A stretch of 64,000 nucleotides of DNA from Pseudoxanthomonas indica (GTDB lineage: Bacteria; Pseudomonadota; Gammaproteobacteria; Xanthomonadales; Xanthomonadaceae), in NCBI RefSeq assembly GCF_900167565.1, contig NZ_FUZV01000002.1, positions 124,001 through 188,000 of the forward strand, written 5' to 3'. Shown in pieces: positions 9,130 through 16,924 of the stretch. Within the stretch, counting starts at the first letter, position 1. The number at the start of each line of letters is the position of its first letter. Both the position numbers and the translations under genes were made by a program. The notes beneath the pieces were generated by a model, which saw nothing but the letters and a program-made list of their open reading frames with translations, had not been told where the DNA came from and did no database searches.

Positions 9130-10848
9130 TTACAGCACCGCGTTGTGGAAATCGAACCCCAGCTCGCTGCCGACGGCTTGCACCAGGTTGCCCTGGATGA
9201 AGTCGACGCCGCCCATCCACATGGCAGCGGCCGCTTGCGGATCTTCGATCTGCTGTCCGATGACCTGCAGTCCGGCTCGATGCGCTTGATCGATGACGCT
9301 GCGAAGTTCGTCGCGCAGCGTGGGATCGGTGTGTGCGCTGGCATAACGGCTGGCCACGCGCAGATAGCTCAGGGGCAGCTGGGTGAGCAGGGCGTCGGCT
9401 TCGCGACCGGGTTCGAACTGGCTCAGGCAGAACTGCACGCCGGCCGGCATCAGCTGGTTGCAGAAGTCGCGCAAGGTGACGGTGTGGATCAGGGCATCGG
9501 CCATGCGCAGGTCGATGACCAGCGAGGTGCCCTCGATGCCGCGCTCGGCCAGCGTCTGCAGCAACCACTGTCCATGTGATTCGCGCGCCAGCGTACGCGG
9601 CGACTGCGAGACGAACAGGCGCAACGATGGCCCCTTCGCCTGGCGTTCTGCCAGCACGAACAAGGCATGCTCCAGCACCCAGTGATCGATCTGGGCAATG
9701 CCGCCGGCCGACTCGGCCGCCGGGATGACCTGTGAGGCGGGCAGCAGCGAGCCGTCGGCCTGGCGCATCCGCAGCAGCACCTGGTATTGCGCCTGATCGC
9801 TGCCGGCCACTGCCACGATCGGCTGGTATGCCAGCTCGAACTGGCCGTCCTCCAGCGAGATGCGCGGGGCGTCCTCGGCGACCTGGGCCGGTGCATAGGC
9901 AGCCAGATTGTTGCCACGCAAGCGCGCCTGCAGCACCGCGCGCTCGGTCGCCTCCAGTGCGCTGCCGGCGTCGGCAAAGCCGGGCGACAGCGGTGTGTAG
10001 CCGATGGAGGCACGCAGGTTGAGGGTTTCGTTGTCGCGCACGTCGAAGGAATTGCCGGTCAGTCCGTCGCGCAGGCGCTCGGCCTGCGCTTCCAGTCCGC
10101 CTTCATCCACACCGGTGGATAGGCACAGGAAGCTGTTGTCGTTCAGTCGGGCGACCGGGTGCGGCGCGGACACGTCGGCCAGGCGACGCCCGGCCTGGTT
10201 CATCAGCTGCTCGAACACCGCGTAGCCATAGCGTTCGCGCAGGCTGAGCGCGCTGCCGATTTCGACGAAGAACAAACCGCCGCCCACCTTGTCCTGCAAG
10301 GTCGCGCCCAGCTGCTGCAGCAGGTAGGTGCGGGTCGGCAGGCCGGTGTCGGTATTGAGGGTGGCGCGCGGCGCCGGCGACTGCCGTTGGCGCGCGCGCT
10401 GGATGCGGTTGGACACCGCCGCGATCAGGTGGCGCGGACGAATCGGCTTGTTGAGGAAATCGTCGGCGCCGCTTTCCAGCACTTCGAACTGGCGCTCCGG
10501 ATCCGGATCGCCGGTCAGGAACACGATCGGCAGGTGCAGGTATTCGGGTTGCTGGCGAATCAGCAAGGTCAGGCTCATGCCGTCCTTGCCGGGCATGTGC
10601 AGATCCATCAGCACCAGATCCGGGTGGAAGCGCTGGATGGCCTCGAGCACGCCGTCGGGCTGCATCTGCACTTCGGCCTGCATGCCGGCGCCATGCAGCA
10701 CGCTCTGGGCAAACAGCGCCTGGCCGCGATCATCTTCGACAATCAGGATGCGATACGGCGTCTCGGCCGACTGCGAGCCGGGGCCGGCATGGCCAACCGT
10801 GGCCGGCGCGGTCGGCGCGGCGGTCGGGGTTGGCTTGGAAGCGCTCAT
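9130..10848 (-). CDS. receiver-GGDEF-EAL protein with degenerate catalytic motifs (probable c-di-GMP effector)
   Basis: A 572-residue response regulator. The receiver domain (about 32-150) looks functional: acidic pair, phospho-acceptor D82, T112, K134. The GGDEF domain (about 165-320) has NDNSF at 236-240 in place of GGDEF. The EAL domain (about 330-570) has QVLLR at 356-360 in place of EALLR, and LSQFEPG where active enzymes have a DDFG motif. Both activities should be lost, leaving a possible c-di-GMP-binding or protein-interaction role, as known for FimX (which also has a PAS domain, absent here). The frame is open to 10992, but the ATG at 10848 has GGAGGAACC just upstream. The next gene (hybrid kinase) starts 3 bp after its stop. 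Confidence 0.82.
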   Translation of the reverse strand: MSASKPTPTAAPTAPATVGHAGPGSQSAETPYRILIVEDDRGQALFAQSVLHGAGMQAEVQMQPDGVLEAIQRFHPDLVLMDLHMPGKDGMSLTLLIRQQPEYLHLPIVFLTGDPDPERQFEVLESGADDFLNKPIRPRHLIAAVSNRIQRARQRQSPAPRATLNTDTGLPTRTYLLQQLGATLQDKVGGGLFFVEIGSALSLRERYGYAVFEQLMNQAGRRLADVSAPHPVARLNDNSFLCLSTGVDEGGLEAQAERLRDGLTGNSFDVRDNETLNLRASIGYTPLSPGFADAGSALEATERAVLQARLRGNNLAAYAPAQVAEDAPRISLEDGQFELAYQPIVAVAGSDQAQYQVLLRMRQADGSLLPASQVIPAAESAGGIAQIDHWVLEHALFVLAERQAKGPSLRLFVSQSPRTLARESHGQWLLQTLAERGIEGTSLVIDLRMADALIHTVTLRDFCNQLMPAGVQFCLSQFEPGREADALLTQLPLSYLRVASRYASAHTDPTLRDELRSVIDQAHRAGLQVIGQQIEDPQAAAAMWMGGVDFIQGNLVQAVGSELGFDFHNAVL

Positions 10849-11073
10849 CGCGGTGGTTCCTCCTGGGTGTGTTGCTGCCGTCGGCGCATCGGCCGTCCAG
10901 CGTCGCCAATAGTGTGGTGGCGGCGTCTCGGCCCGCAGGCGGGAGCGCGACGGCTCGTCCTGGCGGCGGGATGTGGCGTCGTTGGCTGACATCAGGCTTC
11001 CCCAAGCTTGAGTCGCATTATGCGATGAACATCGCGCACGGGGGCAAGCACTGAGCGGCCTTCCGGTTGGCGA

Positions 11074-11679
11074 CTAAATGGACGGTACATCGGTATTAGA
11101 CGGCTTGAACAGATTTTTCAGGCCACGGCTGACGCGCCGCCAGACCCACCACACCAGCAAGGCCAGGATCAGCGAGATGCCCACCACCACGATCAGGGCG
11201 ACCCAGGGGTGCGCATAGGCCAGGGCCAGCCCCCCCACGACCACGGCATCCTCGGTAATCGAGGCGGTCCAGTTGCTGACCGGTTCCGGCGAGGTGTTCA
11301 TCAGCGCGCGTGATCCGCTTTTCAGCACGTGGCTGGTCAGTGCGATGCCGGCACCCGCGGCCAGCGCGCCGCCGCCCAGGTGACCGTCCGGCGACAAGGT
11401 GGCGGCGGCCAGGAAGGCCCCGGCCGGCACCCGCGCCAGGGTCTGCAGCAGATCCCAGCCCGAGTCCACGCCGGGAATCTTGTCGGCGAAGAATTCCGCC
11501 ACAGCCAGGGCGCCCGAGGTGCCCAGCACCCACCAGGATTGGGTCACCTGCAGCGCAGGAGGGAGCTCGATCCAGCCCAAAGCGCCTGCCAGACCCAGGC
11601 CAAAAACGGTCAGATAGACGCGAATTCCGGCCATCCATGCCAACAGGATCCCAATTACGAACAAATGTGCGTCGGACAT
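11074..11679 (-). CDS. DUF4126 family membrane protein
   Basis: A 201-residue protein with several hydrophobic helices (about 5-30, 50-65, 100-115, 145-160 and 165-190) and a basic C-terminus. Glycine-rich segments around LAAGAGIALTSHVLKSGSRA match DUF4126 membrane proteins, whose function is unknown. The ATG at 11679 is preferred over one at 11775 because AAAGGGAAGAG precedes it and the longer form would overlap the divergent gene. Family call from sequence character; no function proposed. Confidence 0.65.
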   Translation of the reverse strand: MSDAHLFVIGILLAWMAGIRVYLTVFGLGLAGALGWIELPPALQVTQSWWVLGTSGALAVAEFFADKIPGVDSGWDLLQTLARVPAGAFLAAATLSPDGHLGGGALAAGAGIALTSHVLKSGSRALMNTSPEPVSNWTASITEDAVVVGGLALAYAHPWVALIVVVGISLILALLVWWVWRRVSRGLKNLFKPSNTDVPSI

Positions 11680-11773
11680 CCCGGCTCTTCCCTTTAAACT
11701 CGACGACCCTGTCGCGTCATCGAGTATAGGCCCTGGTCCAGGCACCTGCCTGAGCCGGGCCCACTGCCACGCC

Positions 11774-12511
11774 ATGCCTCCACGTCGTCCCTTCCCGCGT
11801 TACCGGATTGTGGTCGAGCGCTCCCCTGGACGCGCCCGCTTCTGGCTGTGTCTGCTGGCGGTGGCCTGGGTGGCTTCGCTGGCGGGCGCATGGATCTGGG
11901 CCAGCCAGACCGCGGCACCGCGACTGACCGCGACCGTGGCGTTGCTCGATGCGGCCCGCGACCAGATTGATGGGCAGGCCCGCCAGCTGCGCACCCTGAA
12001 TCAGCGTGAGACCACACTGGGGGTGTCCGATCGCATCAGCCGCAACGCCAACCAGGAGCTGCAGGCCTCGCTGGCCCAGCGTGACGAAGAGATCGCTGGC
12101 TTGCGCGCCGACGTGGCGTTCTATGAGCGCCTGGTCGGCGCCACCGCACCGCGGCGTGGCTTGAACGTCCACCAGGCCGACTTCAACCTGCTGCCCGGCG
12201 GCACCTGGCAGTACCAGATCACCCTGACCCAGACGCTCAATCGCGGCGCCATCAGCCAGGGGCAGATGCGTTTCGCCGTGGAAGGCGTGCGCGCCGGCCA
12301 GCTGGCCACGGTCGCTTGGGATGAGTTGCACCAGCATCAGGGTTCGCCGGGGCAGACCTATTCGTTCCGCTATTTCCAACAGCTCGACGGCAGCGTGATG
12401 TTGCCGCCCGACTTCACCCCGCAACGCGTGCGGGTGCAGTTGAGCGGTGACGATGCGGCGGTGGAGCAGGCATTTGACTGGAAGCTCGCCACTTCCGCAG
12501 GAGGCAAGTAA
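11774..12511 (+). CDS. membrane-anchored coiled-coil protein, DUF6776-like (first of two paralogues flanking the bactofilin)
   Basis: A 245-residue protein with a short basic N-terminus, one transmembrane helix (about 24-44), a coiled-coil segment (about 55-115, with ISRNANQELQASLAQRDEEI) and a beta-rich periplasmic C-terminal domain (about 135-240). It is clearly homologous along its length to the protein at 13016-13735: both carry EEIAGLRADVAFYER, a shared LNRGA motif and a similar FQQ...DFxPxRV segment. The bactofilin gene starts 2 bp after its stop, so they are cotranscribed. Likely an inner-membrane partner of the bactofilin scaffold (inference). Confidence 0.7.
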   Translation: MPPRRPFPRYRIVVERSPGRARFWLCLLAVAWVASLAGAWIWASQTAAPRLTATVALLDAARDQIDGQARQLRTLNQRETTLGVSDRISRNANQELQASLAQRDEEIAGLRADVAFYERLVGATAPRRGLNVHQADFNLLPGGTWQYQITLTQTLNRGAISQGQMRFAVEGVRAGQLATVAWDELHQHQGSPGQTYSFRYFQQLDGSVMLPPDFTPQRVRVQLSGDDAAVEQAFDWKLATSAGGK

Positions 12512-12513
12512 TC

Positions 12514-12951
12514 GTGTTCAAGCACAAAGCCCATCGTGATGGCCAGGCCATCGATACCTTGATCGGCCCGCAGGTCACCCTGCAGGGTGATTTGTATTTC
12601 AGCGGCGGCCTGTATGTGGAAGGCCGCATCCTGGGCAAGGTGCTCGCACTGGAAGGCGAGCGCGCCACCCTGACCGTGGCCGAGCAGGGCCGCATCGAGG
12701 GCGAAGTGCGTGCGCCCGTGGTCATCGTCAACGGCCAGCTCACCGGTGACGTGTATGCCAGCGAGCGGGTTGAACTGGCCTCGCGCGCCCGCGTGCAGGG
12801 CAATATTTTCTATCAGGTGGTGGAGATGAGCGCCGGCGCCCAGCTGACCGGCCGCCTGGTCCATGCCGAGCTGGTCGAACAGGGCGCCGTGGCGGGCCAC
12901 GAGTCGGCACAGCACGCCCAGGAACACGGACAGGCACTGGCCGGCGCCTGA
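12514..12951 (+). CDS. bactofilin family polymer-forming protein
   Basis: A 145-residue protein starting at GTG. The core (about 15-125) is a right-handed beta-helix signature with repeated short strands and glycines (LIGPQVTLQGDLYFSGGL, YVEGRILGKV). Disordered tails flank it, the C-terminal one rich in Ala, His and Gln. Bactofilins polymerise without nucleotide into membrane-associated filaments that organise cell-wall enzymes, stalks or pili. AGGAGG lies just upstream, at the end of the preceding gene. The two flanking paralogous single-pass membrane proteins are candidate anchors. Confidence 0.88.
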   Translation: MFKHKAHRDGQAIDTLIGPQVTLQGDLYFSGGLYVEGRILGKVLALEGERATLTVAEQGRIEGEVRAPVVIVNGQLTGDVYASERVELASRARVQGNIFYQVVEMSAGAQLTGRLVHAELVEQGAVAGHESAQHAQEHGQALAGA

Positions 12952-13015
12952 ACAAAACAGGCCTCGGGCGGGCGGCACGCTGCCCGCTGACGACGGCCGC
13001 GCTATGCTCGCTTTC

Positions 13016-13735
13016 ATGAGCGAGTTCACGGTTTTGAAGCCGCCGGGTCCGGCGAGCGGCAGACTCTGGTTCTACGTCGCCGTGGCGGGGCTGGGGCTGT
13101 GCCTGGCGTTTGGCGGCTGGGGGCTATGGAAAGTGCTGACCGATCACGGCGGGGGCGCCGATGCGGAGCGTGGCCAGGCCCAACGCGTGGCCCAGCTGGA
13201 ACAGCAGGTGGCCACGCTCTCGCGTTCGGATCAGATCACCCGCAACGCCAACCGCGATCTGCAGACCACCCTGGCCGAGCGCGACGAGGAAATTGCCGGC
13301 CTGCGCGCCGATGTCGCGTTCTACGAGCGCTTCGTGGGCGCTACGGGCCAGCGCCGCGGCTTGGCGGTGCATGAGCTGAAGGTGCAGCCGCAAGCCGGGC
13401 AGGCCTGGCATTTCACCGCCACCGTCACCCAGAACCTCAACCGTGGCGCCGTCAACGTGGGCCGTCTGCAGGTGTCGGTGGAAGGCACGCGAGCGGGCAA
13501 GCTGCAGCGCTTGAACTGGGCCGAATTGCGCCAGCAGGCCAATGCGCCCGGCATCGCGTATTCCTTCAAATATTTCCAGCAGATCGAAGGCGACCTGATG
13601 CTACCCGAGGATTTCCAGCCTCTGCGCGTCATTGCGCAGTTGCAGCCGCAGGGTGGCAGCAGCGTCGAGCAGTCGTTCACCTGGGCCGCGGCGACCGGCA
13701 AGGACGGCGCGGGCGCCGCATCCGGCCTGAACTGA
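13016..13735 (+). CDS. membrane-anchored coiled-coil protein, DUF6776-like (second paralogue)
   Basis: A 239-residue paralogue of the protein at 11774-12511: short N-terminus, one transmembrane helix (about 21-42), coiled coil (about 58-100) and a beta-rich periplasmic domain with LNRGAVNVGRLQVSVEGTR and a FQQ...DFQPLRV segment. The ATG at 13016 is chosen because the transmembrane segment follows at the same distance as in the paralogue, and because a -10-like TATGCT ends 7 nt upstream. A longer form would overlap the bactofilin gene. The duplication around the bactofilin suggests a heteromeric complex (inference). Confidence 0.7.
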   Translation: MSEFTVLKPPGPASGRLWFYVAVAGLGLCLAFGGWGLWKVLTDHGGGADAERGQAQRVAQLEQQVATLSRSDQITRNANRDLQTTLAERDEEIAGLRADVAFYERFVGATGQRRGLAVHELKVQPQAGQAWHFTATVTQNLNRGAVNVGRLQVSVEGTRAGKLQRLNWAELRQQANAPGIAYSFKYFQQIEGDLMLPEDFQPLRVIAQLQPQGGSSVEQSFTWAAATGKDGAGAASGLN

Positions 13736-13805
13736 GCGGCGACGATGGCCGGCTTTCACGTCCTCCGGCTTGAAGTGAGTCTGCTCAGGCCCCATCCTGT
13801 TCACC

Positions 13806-14183
13806 ATGGATACGCTGCTCACCCTGCCCTCCGCGCCTGACTACCAGTCGCTGGAGCGACCGCTCAATTTCAGTCATCACGCCGCCGCCAAGGTGCGCGA
13901 ACTGATCCAGGAAGAGGGCAACGACAGCCTCGCCCTGCGCGTCTACATCCAGGGTGGCGGTTGCTCGGGCTTCCAGTACGGCTTCGAGTTCGATGAGAAC
14001 CGCGCCGAGGACGACTTGGCGGTGGACACCGATGGCGTGACCCTGCTGGTGGATCCGCTCAGCCTGCAGTACCTGATGGGCGCGGAAGTGGACTACAGCG
14101 AAAGCCTGCAGGGCGCCCAGTTCGTCATCCGCAATCCCAATGCCAAGACCACCTGCGGCTGCGGTAGCAGTTTCAGCGTTTAA
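13806..14183 (+). CDS. erpA: iron-sulfur cluster insertion protein ErpA
   Basis: A 125-residue A-type carrier. The three conserved cysteines are C53 (GGGCSGF) and C117/C119 (TTCGCGSSF). ErpA delivers [4Fe-4S] or [2Fe-2S] clusters to apo-proteins such as IspG/IspH and respiratory enzymes. Residues 20-125 align with the family; the first 18 form a variable N-terminus. Nothing iron-sulfur related is adjacent, but lipoyl synthase and the FNR-type regulator in this window are both cluster-dependent. Confidence 0.93.
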   Translation: MDTLLTLPSAPDYQSLERPLNFSHHAAAKVRELIQEEGNDSLALRVYIQGGGCSGFQYGFEFDENRAEDDLAVDTDGVTLLVDPLSLQYLMGAEVDYSESLQGAQFVIRNPNAKTTCGCGSSFSV

Positions 14184-14212
14184 GCCCGCGGCCTGCGAGC
14201 GCCGCCGCCCGT

Positions 14213-15136
14213 ATGGCACCATCGAACCACGCACCCTCCGACGCCGGGATATCCGGATTCGCCTTCGCCGGTGATCCACTGGATCGTGCCGATGCCTTGC
14301 GCAACGACGCCGACGCCCTGTTCCGGCTCTGGCCGCAGGCGCGCGTGATCGTGCTCGACCGGCAGGCCGAAGCGTTTGCCGATGAAGCAGGGCAGCTGGC
14401 GGTCATCCACGGCCACACCCTGGGCGGTGGCCCGGGCACGGCGATTTTCCTCGGCCTGCGCGACGAACAAGCCTGGTTTGGCGTGGAAGCCGATACCGTC
14501 GCGCTCGACCTTCCGCATCGCTGCGACCTGCGCAAGGCCGCCGCCCAGTGGCCGGACTTCGAAGCCGGCGTGTTCGCGCTGGCGCGCGCGATGTTCCACT
14601 GGCGTTCGCGCAACCGTCATTGCGGCCTGTGCGGCGGCGAAATCGAATTCCGTCGCGCCGGCTACCAGGGCCATTGCCTGCAATGCGCGGCCGAGCACTA
14701 CCCGCGCGTGGACCCGGCGGTCATCGTGGCGGTGAGCGATGGTGAGCGCTTGTTGCTGGGTCGCCAGCGCAGCTGGCCGGCCGGACGCTATTCGGTGCTG
14801 GCGGGCTTTGTCGAACCCGGCGAGACGCTGGAGCAGACGGTGGCCCGCGAAGTGCTGGAAGAAGCCGGCGTGCGTGTGCGCAGCAGCCGCTATCTGGGCG
14901 CGCAGCCCTGGCCGTTTCCCGGATCGCTGATGCTGGGCTTCAGCGCGTTGGCCGAACCGGACCCGCCGCGCGTGGACGATGAACTGGAAGACGCGCGTTG
15001 GTTCACCCATCAGGAAATCGGTGACGCCCTGCAACGCCAGGACGGCAGCACCGGCTTGTGGCTGTCACCGCGCATTTCGATAGCCCGCTCACTGATTGAG
15101 CACTGGTACCGGCAGACGGGCCACGGCAGGCTCTAG
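14213..15136 (+). CDS. nudC: NAD(+) diphosphatase / RNA decapping hydrolase NudC
   Basis: A 307-residue Nudix hydrolase. A zinc ribbon (C137, C140, C155, C158) separates an N-terminal domain from the Nudix domain, whose box spans 198-220 (GFVEPGETLEQTVAREVLEE). The NudC-specific motif QPWPFPGS follows. The enzyme hydrolyses NADH/NAD to NMN(H) and AMP and removes NAD caps from RNA 5' ends. It lies 29 bp after erpA, on the same strand. Confidence 0.93.
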   Translation: MAPSNHAPSDAGISGFAFAGDPLDRADALRNDADALFRLWPQARVIVLDRQAEAFADEAGQLAVIHGHTLGGGPGTAIFLGLRDEQAWFGVEADTVALDLPHRCDLRKAAAQWPDFEAGVFALARAMFHWRSRNRHCGLCGGEIEFRRAGYQGHCLQCAAEHYPRVDPAVIVAVSDGERLLLGRQRSWPAGRYSVLAGFVEPGETLEQTVAREVLEEAGVRVRSSRYLGAQPWPFPGSLMLGFSALAEPDPPRVDDELEDARWFTHQEIGDALQRQDGSTGLWLSPRISIARSLIEHWYRQTGHGRL

Positions 15137-15160
15137 AATCGGACCCGGGAGGATGTACGC

Positions 15161-16054
15161 ATGTCGATAACCCTGGTCGCGGTGGTAATTGCCCTGGTAC
15201 TTGGCCATGTGGCGCCGGTGCTGGTGGCGTCGCTGCGCCAATTCCACTGGTTTGCCCATTGGCTGCATTGGCTGGACGAACGTTTTCCAGGCGATGGCTT
15301 CTGGCGCAGCCGCTACGGCATCGCGTTGGCGGTGCTGCCGCCGTTGCTGGTGGTGGGCTTGTTCCAGTGGGTCCTGCATGAGCCCTTGCTGGGTCTGGTC
15401 GGCTTGCTGTTTTCGATCCTGGTGCTGGTCTATGCGTGGGGTCCGCGCGATCTGGACGTGGATGTGGAAGCGATCATCGATGCCCACGAACCCGCGCAGC
15501 GCGCCGCCGCCATCGCCCGCCTGTGGCCGGCAGGCGACACGCCTGCTGCTGATGGCCCGGCACTGGTGGAAGCCGTCTTCCGCAATGCCTTGCGGCGCTG
15601 GTTCGGCGTGCTGTTCTGGTTCCTGCTGCTGGGCCCGATGGGTGCCTTGCTCTATCGGCTGATCGCGTTGACCGCCGAAGGCGAGTTCCAGCGGCAACTG
15701 CCGCACGACACCCGCGAAGGTGCACGCGCGCTGCTGTCGGTGCTGGAGTGGCCGGTGGCGCAGCTGATCACGCTGGCCATGGCGCTGGTGGGCAATTTCG
15801 ACACGGTCTTTCATGCCTGGCGCGACGCGCATGGCAACACGTTGCAATTGCGTACGGCCTTCCTCGGCCAGGCGGCGCGGGCCAGCGTCCGCTGCGAACT
15901 GGCGGAAGAAGCCGAGGACTATGCCGAAGAAGGCATGGTGCAGGCGATGCGCGAACTGCCCGAACTGCGCGATGCGATGAGCCTGGTCTGGCGCATCCTG
16001 CTGCTGTGGATGGCGGTGCTGGCGGTGTTCGTGATTGGCGGCTGGGTCAGCTGA
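15161..16054 (+). CDS. ampE: AmpE-like inner-membrane protein
   Basis: A 297-residue membrane protein with hydrophobic helices at about 3-25, 52-70, 75-95, 148-170 and 272-295, and a central soluble stretch. Overall layout and the FGVLFWFLLLGPMGALLYRL segment match AmpE, a sensory protein of the AmpD-AmpE system in beta-lactamase induction, related to CobD/CbiB. No ampD or ampR is adjacent. GGGAGG precedes the ATG, and a -10-like TAGAAT lies just upstream. The gene ends 15 bp before the convergent DUF2752 gene. Confidence 0.7.
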   Translation: MSITLVAVVIALVLGHVAPVLVASLRQFHWFAHWLHWLDERFPGDGFWRSRYGIALAVLPPLLVVGLFQWVLHEPLLGLVGLLFSILVLVYAWGPRDLDVDVEAIIDAHEPAQRAAAIARLWPAGDTPAADGPALVEAVFRNALRRWFGVLFWFLLLGPMGALLYRLIALTAEGEFQRQLPHDTREGARALLSVLEWPVAQLITLAMALVGNFDTVFHAWRDAHGNTLQLRTAFLGQAARASVRCELAEEAEDYAEEGMVQAMRELPELRDAMSLVWRILLLWMAVLAVFVIGGWVS

Positions 16055-16069
16055 CCGGCCGCGCGGCGA

Positions 16070-16486
16070 TCACGCCGGTGCGAGCAGGGTGAACGGATAC
16101 CACGGCAGATTGCGGGCAATCCAGTAGGCCGGTATCAGCACCAGCCATACACGCGGCTCCATCACCCAACGCATCAGCGGCGCCAGCATGCGCGGTTGCC
16201 AACCGCGACCATGGGCGATCATCAAGGGCAGCAGCGGCAGCACCAGCATGGCCAGCGGATTGAGCGAAAACGCGCGCAGCACATCGCCATGGACCAGCGC
16301 ATGCATGGCGCGGGTCAAACCGCAGCCCACGCAGAAGTAGCCGGTAAACGTGCGGAACAGACAGGGCAGGAACGGATTGCCGGCGACATTGGGATCGAAT
16401 GTCCACAACATGCCGACACCGGCGAGGATCGCCATCGCGATCCCCGCCAGCCACAGCATCTGCATCGGTCGCAGGGTCAGCGTCAT
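16070..16486 (-). CDS. DUF2752 family membrane protein
   Basis: A 138-residue protein with three to four helices. The DUF2752 signature is clear: a CLFRTFTGYFCVGCGLTRA segment followed by HGDVLRAFSLNPLA. The conserved CxGCGLTRA pattern suggests a metal or disulfide site, but the function is unknown. It is 6 bp downstream of the CD225/dispanin gene and almost certainly cotranscribed with it. Confidence 0.75.
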   Translation of the reverse strand: MTLTLRPMQMLWLAGIAMAILAGVGMLWTFDPNVAGNPFLPCLFRTFTGYFCVGCGLTRAMHALVHGDVLRAFSLNPLAMLVLPLLPLMIAHGRGWQPRMLAPLMRWVMEPRVWLVLIPAYWIARNLPWYPFTLLAPA

Positions 16487-16492
16487 GCGGGT

Positions 16493-16825
16493 TTACTGGA
16501 CCTGCTGCATCCGCTCGACGAATTCCATGTATTCCTGCACGCCGCCGGTGGCCACCATGAAGATGTTGATCAGCAGGCCGATGATGGCCAGCGCGGTCGC
16601 AACCCAGCACCAGGTCTTGGCCGCATCGGAAGCGCGACGGGCGCCGGCGACATCACCCTGCGCCAGCTTGGTATTGACCTGCGAGGAATAGACGATCGCC
16701 ACGATGCCAAGGAAACCCAGCGGGCAGCACAGGCACACGGCCAGCACGGTCGAGATGATCGACCACGCCAGGTAATTCGGAATCTGCACGGGTGTTTCAT
16801 TGGGCAACGGGGGGACGGCGCTCAT
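16493..16825 (-). CDS. CD225/dispanin family protein
   Basis: A 110-residue protein with two hydrophobic segments (about 17-48 and 72-95). A short Pro-rich N-terminus is followed by NYLAWSIISTVLAVCLCCPLG; this NYL-W--- pattern with a CCPLG turn is typical of the CD225/dispanin family, which includes eukaryotic IFITM proteins. A GGAGAGACTCC ribosome binding site precedes the ATG. Bacterial members have no firm function. The pairing with DUF2752 is noted under findings. Confidence 0.75.
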   Translation of the reverse strand: MSAVPPLPNETPVQIPNYLAWSIISTVLAVCLCCPLGFLGIVAIVYSSQVNTKLAQGDVAGARRASDAAKTWCWVATALAIIGLLINIFMVATGGVQEYMEFVERMQQVQ

Positions 16826-16924
16826 TGGAGTCTCTCCTGACAGGACATGGCGGTGGGTTGATCGGCGCTAGTCTACCTATTCAGTCGCGCGCCCAACATC
16901 GGGGCGAGCCCGGGCCGGGCGGGA

